64,000 bases of DNA. It comes from Latescibacteria bacterium UBA6620 (GTDB taxonomy: Bacteria; Latescibacterota; UBA2968). The DNA lies in the NCBI GenBank assembly GCA_002433075.1, contig DJHM01000030.1, positions 114,881 to 178,880 of the forward strand, given 5' to 3'. Of this stretch, positions 33,592 through 42,156 are shown piece by piece; position 1 is the first letter of the stretch; each line of letters begins with the position of its first letter. A program made the translations under genes and the position numbers. The notes beneath the pieces are model-generated. The model saw nothing but the letters and a program-made list of their open reading frames with translations. It ran no database searches and was not told where the DNA came from.

Positions 33592-34308
33592 CTACTTCCT
33601 CCAGGCGAACCCAAGATCGTCTCTTGGATTGAACCCAAGCACCCTCAACGTCTTTTCGTTCGAAAACACAGCGTGGGGAACCGCGTGAACGTTGAAGACC
33701 TCGCACCTCGAATAGAGACGGTCCGCTTCCACTTCCAGCGCCAGTCGAACTGCGTCGCCGGCGTCGCGCCACGAAACTGCGAAGGGGTGGTTGTTCCCCC
33801 GTTCCGTGTCGTCGTGATCCCTGAAATTGTAGAAGAGTAACGTCAGCACGTGTATATCGTGCTGACTCGCGAAGATGCGACAGATCTCCTGCCCCGCCCC
33901 TTTGGAATGGGCATACAGTCCCACGCCCGGATGGGGCGGCATATCGGGAACCATCGCATAGTCGAAAGTCTCGTACGATGGGCCGGCGATGGCGAAGTGA
34001 GGGCCCGTGTTAATCACGCGCTTCACCCCCGCGTCGACCGACGCCCGCATCATATTGAAGCAGCCCCGCGTGTTGACGTCGAACGCGCGTCGAGGATCCT
34101 GTCTCTCCACCGTGCAGTTCACGACCGCGTCCATTCCCTCCACGGCCGCGATCACATCGTCCGGATTGCTCAGATCCACACGACAGGTCTCGTGACGATC
34201 GCTCGCCACGTCCGTCACGTCAGCCAGCCGCAGCGAATGCCCCTCTTCGCAGGACCGAACGACGTGCGGCCCCAAACGTGAATTGACTCCCAGCACGAAA
34301 ATCTTCAC
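33592..34308 (-). CDS. NAD-dependent epimerase/dehydratase family protein
   Basis: 238 residues, an extended SDR on the short side. The Rossmann turn is VLGVNSRLGPHVV, and MDAVVNCTVERQDPRRAFDVN and the catalytic YAHSK are present. Typical substrates are nucleotide sugars or other sugar derivatives; which one is unknown. It overlaps the upstream SDR-like gene by four bases, so the two form a translational pair, perhaps a heteromer. Confidence 0.82.
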   Translation of the reverse strand: MKIFVLGVNSRLGPHVVRSCEEGHSLRLADVTDVASDRHETCRVDLSNPDDVIAAVEGMDAVVNCTVERQDPRRAFDVNTRGCFNMMRASVDAGVKRVINTGPHFAIAGPSYETFDYAMVPDMPPHPGVGLYAHSKGAGQEICRIFASQHDIHVLTLLFYNFRDHDDTERGNNHPFAVSWRDAGDAVRLALEVEADRLYSRCEVFNVHAVPHAVFSNEKTLRVLGFNPRDDLGFAWRK

Positions 34309-34952
34309 GGCCGTCCTCCATTAAACAGTCCGGCCCCGGCCGCCTTGGAGATGTCGAAACGGCGGCCGTCCCCATCCGATTCCAGGTGATAGACTTCCCA
34401 TTCGGAAGGAGGCGACGAAAGAGCCTTGAACACGGCGCGTATGAGATCATCGCGGTTCAACTCTCCGGTTCTCAGACACGTCACCTTGATCTGTCGTTCC
34501 CTCGCGAACTCTCGACAGGTGAACTCGCCGATCGCGTGTTTCAGCGTATCGATGTCCGTGGAAGGCTGGGGCGCCCATCGCTCCGTCACATCCCACGCAG
34601 GATCGCAGCTGGCGAACAACGCGAGCGAGCTCAAGTAGATCACGTGCTCGACACCTTCGCCCACCGCCGCCTTCAGGAGGTTGTAGGTACACCGTGAATG
34701 GAAATCGACCTGAGCGTTGTCTACACGACCGAATGCCTCGGCAGCCGTTACCGGGAGGTCCGCCACGTGAACAATCGCGTCAACCCCCGCAACGAGAGCT
34801 TCCGTGGCATCATCCGCATCGAGGGAGCAGGCCACAACATCTCCCCCGGCACCTCCCGGAAAATCTGTCGCGACGACCTGATGCGCCTCGCCAAGGCCTT
34901 CAACCAGAATCCGCCCGACTTCCGAAGCGGATGAAGTAATCAGGATCTTCAA
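34305..34952 (-). CDS. Short epimerase-like protein without a clear YxxxK motif
   Basis: 215 residues. The SDR-type N-terminus is MKILITSSASEVGRILVEGL, with DAIVHVADLPV and VIYLSSLALFA as the middle strands. Where the catalytic YxxxK should be, the sequence is TLKHAIGE, so the usual active site is missing. Together with the coupled downstream gene it may form a dimer in which only one subunit is catalytic. It sits three bases after the SAF-domain dehydrogenase gene. Confidence 0.75.
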   Translation of the reverse strand: MKILITSSASEVGRILVEGLGEAHQVVATDFPGGAGGDVVACSLDADDATEALVAGVDAIVHVADLPVTAAEAFGRVDNAQVDFHSRCTYNLLKAAVGEGVEHVIYLSSLALFASCDPAWDVTERWAPQPSTDIDTLKHAIGEFTCREFARERQIKVTCLRTGELNRDDLIRAVFKALSSPPSEWEVYHLESDGDGRRFDISKAAGAGLFNGGRP

Positions 34953-34955
34953 GCA

Positions 34956-36305
34956 TCAACCTTTCATCGATTGGTCCTGCAATTGACGAATCTTGTAGAT
35001 GAACGAATCGGTCAGGACATCAACATCCGAATAGGCGATCGCCTGCCCCCTGGCGATGGGTCGCTTCGTCACAGCACCCGTGGCCAGTCCCAGCGGCAGC
35101 AGGGCTTCTCTTCGAGCAACGTCAGCGCGCTCGATCAACCCGTTCACTGTGTAACCACCGCCTCCGTCCAAAGCCTCACCCGCCTGCAAATCACGTTTTG
35201 CGACCGTGATCAGGTCCGATATGTGACCGACGGGCGAGCCCGTGGGCATCCCGTAGAGTGCTGCCCGGGCAATCGTGATCGGCGCCTCGACAGCCACTAG
35301 GTGATACGCTCTATGAAGCAGGAAATTCTTCCCGTCGCCGCCCGTAATCCCGATGTAGCCCGCGAGATCCTCCTGAATGAACGGATGATCGGTCCGGATC
35401 ACGACGAACACCCCCATTCCGAGGGAATGCGGGATCCGTTTGCCGTCCACCGTCACGCTGTTCGCAAGTTCGACCACGCCGCTTTGCGACAGAATCCCAC
35501 CTTCATTTTCAAGGCTCATCAAACGAGCGATGTCGTCAATCGCCACCGCGGGTTCGTGCATCCCCCGAACATCGGGTGGCAGTCCGGTCATATTGGAGAG
35601 TGCCGTCATCTCTGTCTGAGCTTTGGTCCCGTCACGGAATGAGTTGTACATCTTGAAATTGATCCGTCGACGCGCCACCATTTCTTCGCTGAAATTAAAC
35701 CGCTGGGGGACCGAGTCGGGAACGCCTTCCCGATCGTCATCGAGCATAATCGTACCCCGCCCTGCGGCCACGATTTCGAATCCCAGAGATTCCGCCCACT
35801 CCACCATATTCATCGTACAACCCGGTTGGTCTCCGTCTACGAGCGAGTAAACCACCCCGGCCGCATCCGCCAGCTTTTTCAGGTAAGGCCCGACTGTCAC
35901 ATCCGCCTCGACGTTGACCATCACCACGTGCTTGTTGTGCAGAATCGCCGTGTGGGCGATTCGTGCACCCACTTCCGGGATGCCCGTCGATTCGACCACG
36001 ACGTCGATCGCATCCGAGCGTGCCAGGAGATCGGCGTCCTCCATAATCGCCCGCTTCCCCGACCGAATCGCATCTTCCAGACCGTCTTCCTTCTTGACCA
36101 CATACGTCCCTTCGGCCGATACCCCCCCGGACTCGAATGCCGACTTCGCTCCCTCGAGGTTGAGGTCCGCGATCCCGGCCACAATCATCCCCTTCATTTT
36201 CGAGACCTGTGCGACAACGCCCGTACCGAATTTCCCCGCCCCGACGATGCCCACACGAACCGGGTGATCGTTTCGCTCCCGTTCAGCCAGCAGCTGCGAT
36301 ATCAT
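34956..36305 (-). CDS. NAD(P)-dependent homoserine-dehydrogenase-like protein with SAF domain
   Basis: 449 residues. The N-terminal Rossmann domain (VRVGIVGAGKFGTGVVAQV) and central region (DVVVESTGIPEVGARIAH, GDQPGCTMNMVEWAE) match the homoserine-dehydrogenase-related family COG4091. The C-terminal 60 residues look like an SAF domain (ARGQAIAYSDVDV). Related enzymes oxidise branched or rare sugar acids in catabolic clusters. I chose the ATG at 36305, near which GGTGG lies; an ATG at 36356 is possible. It lies 52 bases after the PLP enzyme gene. Confidence 0.82.
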   Translation of the reverse strand: MISQLLAERERNDHPVRVGIVGAGKFGTGVVAQVSKMKGMIVAGIADLNLEGAKSAFESGGVSAEGTYVVKKEDGLEDAIRSGKRAIMEDADLLARSDAIDVVVESTGIPEVGARIAHTAILHNKHVVMVNVEADVTVGPYLKKLADAAGVVYSLVDGDQPGCTMNMVEWAESLGFEIVAAGRGTIMLDDDREGVPDSVPQRFNFSEEMVARRRINFKMYNSFRDGTKAQTEMTALSNMTGLPPDVRGMHEPAVAIDDIARLMSLENEGGILSQSGVVELANSVTVDGKRIPHSLGMGVFVVIRTDHPFIQEDLAGYIGITGGDGKNFLLHRAYHLVAVEAPITIARAALYGMPTGSPVGHISDLITVAKRDLQAGEALDGGGGYTVNGLIERADVARREALLPLGLATGAVTKRPIARGQAIAYSDVDVLTDSFIYKIRQLQDQSMKG

Positions 36306-36357
36306 TTCTCGTTTCCACCTTCCTTTTCTCTGCCCGTACCGGTCCTTCAATTGCAAT

Positions 36358-37377
36358 TCAGCTGGCCATCAACTCCTCTCCGTAAGCGAACAGTGCGGGT
36401 GTCCCCCCAGTATGCACCAGAACGACCGTTTCGTCCTGACCCAATTCACCCTTCCCGGCCAGGTCGATCAACCCCGAAAGAGCCTTGGCCGTGTAAATCG
36501 GATCCAGAATGATGCCCTCGGTCTGCGCCATCAAGCGAAGAGCCTTATTTCCGGCCTCCGAGCAGTAGCCATATCCCTGGGGCCCGATATAGTCCGGGCG
36601 GTTCCAGATATCTTCCTCAGAGAAGGAGAGATCGACGTCCAGCACCTCGACCATCCGGCTCAACACGCCCTGGAACGCCTCTTTCACGTCGTAGGTCCAC
36701 TCGATCGGCGCGATCCCATACACCCGAGCGCCCAGGCCGATCGCCTTGTTGCCAAAGATCATCCCCGGCTGCGTGCAACTACCGGAGCAGGTCACGATCG
36801 CGTCAATCCGTTCACCCATCGCTTCCGCCTGGTCTGCCATCTCCGCCACGGCCAGAGCGTACCCCATCGCACCAAACGGACGGTTGGCCGCCTGCATTAC
36901 GATGAAAGGTGTGCGTCCTTCTCGCTCGAACCGCTCCACGAGCTGTTGCTTGGCTTCATCCAGGTATTCCTGCGTGTCCACATCCACCACCTCCACTTCC
37001 GCGCCCAGGAGATCATCGAGCAGCAGGTTTCCGCCCCCTCCACTCTTGTGATCCTTCACGACGGCTATGGCGGCCTTCACGCCCAGCTTCGCAGCCCCGG
37101 CCGAGAGCTGACGACAGTGATTCGACTGGGAACCCGCGCCCCCAATCAACACGTCGGCGCCCCGGTCGATGCCCTGGCCGATCGTGAACTCGAGCTGCCT
37201 GGTTTTGTTGCCACCGAACGCAAGCCCCGAACAGTCGTCTCGCTTGATCAGGATTCGAGGGCCTCCGATTGCCTCCGTCAACCTGGGGAGATACTCCAGG
37301 GGCGTCGGAAAATGACCCAGTTGCACACGCGGCAGGGTTTCAATACGCGCTCGTAACGAATCTCGAGTCATTGCCAT
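36358..37377 (-). CDS. D-cysteine desulfhydrase / ACC deaminase-like PLP enzyme
   Basis: 339 residues, a fold type II PLP enzyme. GGNKTRQLEF contains the PLP-binding Lys, followed by GAGSQSNHCRQLSA with substrate-contacting residues, and CSGSCTQPG, the phosphate-binding loop. D-cysteine desulfhydrase and ACC deaminase share this core; the sequence alone cannot separate them, but the context of short-chain acid and sugar enzymes favours an amino-acid deaminase. An AAGGAGGAGG box precedes the ATG at 37377. Confidence 0.9.
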   Translation of the reverse strand: MAMTRDSLRARIETLPRVQLGHFPTPLEYLPRLTEAIGGPRILIKRDDCSGLAFGGNKTRQLEFTIGQGIDRGADVLIGGAGSQSNHCRQLSAGAAKLGVKAAIAVVKDHKSGGGGNLLLDDLLGAEVEVVDVDTQEYLDEAKQQLVERFEREGRTPFIVMQAANRPFGAMGYALAVAEMADQAEAMGERIDAIVTCSGSCTQPGMIFGNKAIGLGARVYGIAPIEWTYDVKEAFQGVLSRMVEVLDVDLSFSEEDIWNRPDYIGPQGYGYCSEAGNKALRLMAQTEGIILDPIYTAKALSGLIDLAGKGELGQDETVVLVHTGGTPALFAYGEELMAS

Positions 37378-37590
37378 CTAAGGGAACCTCCTCCTTGCAC
37401 AGGAACGTGCTTAATCGAGTCGCCTTGATAACGCATCGAGGCAGTCGCTGCAAACCATTTCCCACCCGCGGGCCGAATCCAGGCCGTACAATCCTCGGTC
37501 CTGAAAGGCCTCCACGGGTTCCGATCAAAACTATCGGTTGCGCGGGACCTGAATCGGGGCGTACCCTCGGAACAACTCTCGGGAGGTGGA

Positions 37591-38565
37591 ATGAACATCT
37601 TGATTACCGGCATCACCGGAAGAATCGGATCGAACGTCGCCGCGAGCCTGGTCGCCGCGGGACACACGGTGCGAGGCTTGGTCTGGCCGAAGGATCCACG
37701 CACGGAAAAGCTTCAGCCCCTCGGGGTCGAGCTTGTCGAAGGGACCCTCACCGAGGTCGAAGACGTCAACAGAGCGGTCGACGGCGTGGACGCGATCTAC
37801 CATCTCGGTGCGGCCTTCCAGGGCGGTGGGCCGTTTACCGAATCCGAATACCTGGACATCAACGTCAAGGGCACCTTCCACGTCCTGGAAGCTGCCCGCA
37901 GGAACAAGCAATTGCGGCATCTCATCTTCGCCAGTACGGATGCTGTCTACGCCAAATACCCCCCCGGCGGAATGGACAACCCGATTCGCGAGGATGAAGC
38001 ACCCCGACTGCCCACCGGCTGGTATTCCCTCTCCAAATCCCTGGGTGAAGAACTGTGCAACGGTTACGTCCGTTCGTTCCATATGCCCATCACCATCGTT
38101 CGCTTCTGCCTCGTGGTTGGCGCCGGTGAAATCCTGGATTTTCGCCAGTTCTATCTGAGCGCTTTCAAGAACCGCCCGGAGTTTGCCAACCTCTGGGACG
38201 GAGTTGAAAAACTAATCGTGTTACAGGACACCGGGAACCGTCCCTACAAGAAGCATATCGCGGACGTTCGGGACATCGTTCAGGGTTGTGGGGACGTCCT
38301 CGACAAGCAGCCCGCCTTCGGGGAAACGATCCAGTTGGGAGGCCCCGGACCCTTCACGTGGGACACGGCCGTCCCCTATCTCTCGGAGAAGCTGGGCATC
38401 CCCTACATCGAAGCCGTCTCCCAGGGCATCCCCACGCACTACCAGTTCGATCTTTCCAAAGCCCGCAACCTGATCGGTTTCGAACCCCAGTTCGATATCA
38501 TCCGAATGATCGACGATGCAATCGCCTTCAGAAACGGCGAAGACATTGGCGTTCTGCCCACGTAG
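37591..38565 (+). CDS. NAD-dependent epimerase/dehydratase
   Basis: 324 residues, a full-length extended SDR. The Rossmann turn is ITGITGRIGSNVA, then VDAIYHLGAAFQG, FASTDAVYA, and the catalytic YSLSK. The C-terminal part (PAFGETIQLGGPG) binds the sugar moiety in this family. A GGGAGG box precedes the ATG. It diverges from the PLP gene and is followed 13 bases later by a deacetylase gene, so they are likely co-transcribed. Confidence 0.88.
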   Translation: MNILITGITGRIGSNVAASLVAAGHTVRGLVWPKDPRTEKLQPLGVELVEGTLTEVEDVNRAVDGVDAIYHLGAAFQGGGPFTESEYLDINVKGTFHVLEAARRNKQLRHLIFASTDAVYAKYPPGGMDNPIREDEAPRLPTGWYSLSKSLGEELCNGYVRSFHMPITIVRFCLVVGAGEILDFRQFYLSAFKNRPEFANLWDGVEKLIVLQDTGNRPYKKHIADVRDIVQGCGDVLDKQPAFGETIQLGGPGPFTWDTAVPYLSEKLGIPYIEAVSQGIPTHYQFDLSKARNLIGFEPQFDIIRMIDDAIAFRNGEDIGVLPT

Positions 38566-38578
38566 CAACGGAGTCTCA

Positions 38579-39346
38579 ATGGAAAACCGACAGGAATTCT
38601 GGCCCGACGGAATCCAGGGAGCCGTCTCACTCACCTTCGATGACGGTCACGAAACCCACATCCAGAACGCGATCCCCACCCTCGACCGTCACGGTCTCAA
38701 AGGCACCTTCTACATCAATCCGGGAAGGGGAGCGAACTGGGAATCGCTCCTCCCCGAATGGAAAAAAGCCAGCGTTGACGGGCACGAAATGGGCAATCAC
38801 ACCTGTGACCACCCGTGTTCGTGCAACTTCCGTTTTCACGATGATTACTGCCTCGAAAAGCTTTCCCTCGACGACATCGCAGACACGATCGACCGTGCGA
38901 CGACCGCGATGGACGAAGCATTTCCCGAGCAGAAAGGCAACCGCAGTTATTGCTATCCCTGTTACCAGAGTCACGTCGGATCGGGCTCGAACCGACAGTC
39001 CTATGTGCCCGTCGTCGCACAGCGATTCAAAGTCGGTCGCGGCGGAGGAGAACGTGCGAACAACCCCGACCTGATCGACCTTTCCTACGTCTGGTCTTGG
39101 GCGGTCGAGGACGTCAGCGGACAGAAGCTCATCGACTACGTCGAAAAAGCCGTCGAACAGGGGCAGTGGGCCATCATCTGTATGCACGGAATCGGAGGCG
39201 GTCACCTTGCCATCTCGACCGAAGCCCTGGCCGAAGCGTGCGACCACCTCGCCCGTCACCGTGACAGGATCTGGACCGACACGGCCATCGGCGTCACAGA
39301 CTACATCATCGATCGTCGGAGCGAGCTGAGAATCCAGGCCCCCTGA
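38579..39346 (+). CDS. Polysaccharide deacetylase (NodB domain)
   Basis: 255 residues from the ATG at 38579. The NodB motif 1 SLTFDDG supplies the catalytic Asp and a metal Asp, and HEMGNHTCDHP supplies the HxxxH metal pair. It removes N-acetyl groups from sugars, or acts on related amide substrates such as allantoin-type compounds. There is no signal peptide, so the substrate is cytoplasmic, which fits a small molecule better than a cell-wall polymer. Confidence 0.87.
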   Translation: MENRQEFWPDGIQGAVSLTFDDGHETHIQNAIPTLDRHGLKGTFYINPGRGANWESLLPEWKKASVDGHEMGNHTCDHPCSCNFRFHDDYCLEKLSLDDIADTIDRATTAMDEAFPEQKGNRSYCYPCYQSHVGSGSNRQSYVPVVAQRFKVGRGGGERANNPDLIDLSYVWSWAVEDVSGQKLIDYVEKAVEQGQWAIICMHGIGGGHLAISTEALAEACDHLARHRDRIWTDTAIGVTDYIIDRRSELRIQAP

Positions 39347-39409
39347 AACCTTCGAGTCCGATGGCCGGTCTCACGAGCCCTTTCCACTTCGATTGCCGGG
39401 AGGTCCTCG

Positions 39410-40113
39410 ATGGCCTGGACAGATGATGCCCCTTGGCAGCTCGTCTACGACCACTTTTCGACACAGCGCATCATCGACAACCACACAATCAGGGCGGACG
39501 AAGGACTCAGACGATGTGAGTCCGAAGTCGTTTCCCGACACCTGCCTTTCCCCGGGCGCCTTCTCGACATCGGATGCGGGGGAGGGCGGGAAGCCGTCGG
39601 ACTGGCCCACCTCGGTTACGATGTGGTCGGCATCGACATATCGCCTGAGCTCGTCGATGCGGCCATACGCCACACCGAAGCTGTCGGCCTCTCGATCGAG
39701 TTTCGTGTCACCGACGGAAAGTGGCTTCCTTTCCCCGACGCCCACTTCGATCAGGTGGTGATGTGGGCACAGGCATTTGGCTATCTTCCGGGCACGACAA
39801 CCGAATCGCCCTGCTGCGGGAATGCCACCGCGTCCTCATTCCCGACGGCCGCTTCAGCTTTTCCGTTCACGACCACGATCAAACGTTGGCAAAGGCCACC
39901 CAATCTGGGAACGTCGTGGCCGATTCCTCGGACGGCCTCGAGTCAGGGGATTATGTCCTGGAAGACGCACCCGAAACGTTCTTCCACCTGTATCACGGAT
40001 CGGAAATCGACGACCTCTGCACGCGTGCTGGACTGGACGTCGTCGACTGTCGGCTCGCCTCCGACTATGGCGACCACCAGCGGCGAAACCTCTGGATCGT
40101 CGTCTACCGATAG
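39410..40113 (+). pseudogene. SAM-dependent methyltransferase with a frameshift
   Basis: The first frame (ATG 39410) gives motif I LDIGCGGGREAVGLA, DVVGIDISPELV and FDQVVMWAQAFGYLPG. Near 39786-39793 the frame must change by one base (one extra G restores it). The second frame then continues as HDNRIALLRECHRVLIPDGRFSFSVHDHD to the stop at 40113. Both halves are conserved methyltransferase sequence, so the break is recent or a base-calling error. Joined, the product would be about 234 residues. Confidence 0.78.
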
Positions 40114-40158
40114 TCCAGAGCAAGACTCGGCGGGCGGTAGCGGACCGAGGACATTGAG

Positions 40159-41196
40159 ATGATCCCGACCGTGACCCCTGAGTGGCTCTCTGATAGTCTC
40201 CGTTCCCGCGGTGCCCTTCCCACGGGCCGAGTGACCGCTGTTCTTCCGGGCAACGCTGATTCCGACAAGATCCTCCCATTCCAGGTACTCTACAGTCCGG
40301 AAGCACCCGACTCGGCCCCCGAACGGTTACTTCTTAAGGTGAACCTGAACGGCGGGCTCTACGGGATCGTTGAAACCCGTCTCTACGATGACTTCCAGGA
40401 CACTCCGAGTCCTCCACTACCCCCAACCTACGAAACCGGAATCGACAGCTCGTCCTCGCACAGCTACCTGCTCCAGCAGGACCTGTCCGAAACGCATCAC
40501 CTGGCGGTCACTGACGAGAACCCTCCGACGATCGATGCCCTGGGCGCAATCGTAGACCAGATCGCAAGAGTCCACGCCTTCTATTGGGACAGACCCGCGA
40601 CACGGGAGGCCTGTTTCGTCACACCGAGACAGGACATCACGGCGATGTGCATGGCGGCAAAACACGAAGAGCTGACCGAGTCTGTCAAGCACGTCATCCC
40701 CCGTCAGCTGCAGATGATTTTCACTTCTAAAGACCTGGACCCGTCCTGGAAATCAATCTGTGAGCACGCGATGCGTGCCTGGCCGGCTCTCTACGACAAG
40801 CGCATTTCGAAATCCAAGCTGACCCTCATCCACGGCGACCTCCACCCGTGGAACATCTTCGTCCCCAACGAAAGGAGTGGACTCCCTCTGATTTTCGACT
40901 GGGAGCTCCTCTGTCGAGGGCTTGGGGTTTACGACCTCTGCTATCTGATCCTCTGGTGTCGCCTCGATCCCGAAGAGCGTAGTCGATTCGAAGCCACACT
41001 CATTCCCCGCTACCAAAATCGCCTCGTCGAACTCGGGGTCGTCGACTACAGCCTCGACGCGTGCCACCAAGACTACCGTCTGGCGATCATCCCCAACATC
41101 CTGCCGCCTCTCGCCTGGCAACGCCCACACAACCTCGTCGCCACGACGGAAGCCTTCTTCGACTGGAACTGCGAGGAGCTGTATCACCCCGCATAG
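40159..41196 (+). CDS. Aminoglycoside/homoserine kinase-family phosphotransferase
   Basis: 345 residues. LTLIHGDLHPWNIF is the catalytic Brenner-type motif, and LIFDWELLCRG supplies the metal-binding Asp. This APH/choline-kinase superfamily phosphorylates small alcohols or antibiotics. The N-terminal lobe is only loosely conserved, so the substrate is unknown. It starts 45 bases after the methyltransferase gene. Antibiotic resistance should not be assumed. Confidence 0.85.
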   Translation: MIPTVTPEWLSDSLRSRGALPTGRVTAVLPGNADSDKILPFQVLYSPEAPDSAPERLLLKVNLNGGLYGIVETRLYDDFQDTPSPPLPPTYETGIDSSSSHSYLLQQDLSETHHLAVTDENPPTIDALGAIVDQIARVHAFYWDRPATREACFVTPRQDITAMCMAAKHEELTESVKHVIPRQLQMIFTSKDLDPSWKSICEHAMRAWPALYDKRISKSKLTLIHGDLHPWNIFVPNERSGLPLIFDWELLCRGLGVYDLCYLILWCRLDPEERSRFEATLIPRYQNRLVELGVVDYSLDACHQDYRLAIIPNILPPLAWQRPHNLVATTEAFFDWNCEELYHPA

Positions 41197-41274
41197 TCAC
41201 CCAGTGAGTTTTGCGTTCTGCAGTTTGCACTTTACCTTAGAATCCGCATTCCACATCCAGACAAAGGTTGAGTG

Positions 41275-42054
41275 ATGATCTTATCCTGTTGCATCTGGGC
41301 GTTGAGCGAGCCGGAAACCGTCGCCCAGACCAAACTCAAGGATCTTGGCTTTACCGCGTTCGACATCCGGCCTTCCCTTCTTCGATCCGACGAAGCCAAC
41401 GCCTCTCGCAAGAACCTGGGTTTCGACCTGTGCTGCATCGCACTCACCCACGACCGTCCCGAGGGTGCTAAAATCGACACGGATGATGCCGACCGGGTGA
41501 AGCTTGCCCTCGACCACGTCAAAGACGGCCTCGATCACGCCGCCCGGTTGGGCATACAGTGGGGCTACCTCGTGCCCGAGCCGCCCGGCGACGACCGAAC
41601 GCCCGATCGATACGCCGAGCACTATGCCGAAATCGCCGAGCACGGAAAGTCCCGTGGGATCAAGGTCTGCATTGAGCACTTCCCCGGAACAGCCTTTCCA
41701 ACCGTCGCGTCCACCCTCGACTTCATCGCGAAAACGGGACACGACAACCTCTACCTCCTGTTCGACATCGGCCACGCCCAGATGGCTGACGAAGACCCCA
41801 AGGCAGAATTGTCGGCCGCCGGGGATCGATTGGGCTACGTGCATCTCGACGACAACGACGGGTTTGGAGATCTTCACCTGGGTCTGACCGACGGCGTAAT
41901 GACCCAAGACTCTCTGGCGTACCTTTTTCAGGCCCTCCAGGAGATCGATTACGTGGGACCTGTCAGCCTGGAAATGAAGGACGACCTCCCCGACCCCTTC
42001 GACGCGATCGACCGAAGTCAGCAGATCGTTCGGCGTCTCGCGAATGTCTCTTGA
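41275..42054 (+). CDS. Sugar phosphate isomerase/epimerase-like TIM-barrel protein
   Basis: 259 residues from the ATG at 41275 with AAAGGT upstream (a GTG three bases earlier is possible). The AP endonuclease 2/xylose-isomerase fold is shown by ICIEHFPG-like KVCIEHFPG, LYLLFDIGHAQM, YVHLDDNDGFGDLHLG and VSLEMK, which carry the Glu, Asp and His metal ligands. It probably isomerises a sugar or inositol derivative. Confidence 0.85.
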   Translation: MILSCCIWALSEPETVAQTKLKDLGFTAFDIRPSLLRSDEANASRKNLGFDLCCIALTHDRPEGAKIDTDDADRVKLALDHVKDGLDHAARLGIQWGYLVPEPPGDDRTPDRYAEHYAEIAEHGKSRGIKVCIEHFPGTAFPTVASTLDFIAKTGHDNLYLLFDIGHAQMADEDPKAELSAAGDRLGYVHLDDNDGFGDLHLGLTDGVMTQDSLAYLFQALQEIDYVGPVSLEMKDDLPDPFDAIDRSQQIVRRLANVS

Positions 42055-42092
42055 TATAAATCGTTATTTATATATATCTTATATCTTTTAAC

Positions 42093-42117
42093 TTAAAAGT
42101 GGCCCCGGGGCCACTTT
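42093..42117 (-). terminator. Palindromic terminator after the amidohydrolase
   Basis: AAAGTGGCCCC and GGGGCCACTTT form a perfect 22-base palindrome at 42096-42117. On the minus strand it is followed by a short T-run, and it lies 40 bases past the amidohydrolase stop. The opposite side is AT-rich and coding-free, so the sequence may also end the plus-strand isomerase transcript. Confidence 0.65.
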
Positions 42118-42156
42118 GGAGACAGAGGCGGAACCATTCTCACAGAAGAGCCGGAG

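Noticed and set aside
33321..33632. Short plus-strand open frame in the intergenic region
   Set aside because: No ribosome site, Ser/Arg/Pro-rich composition, and it runs into the 3' end of the epimerase gene on the opposite strand.
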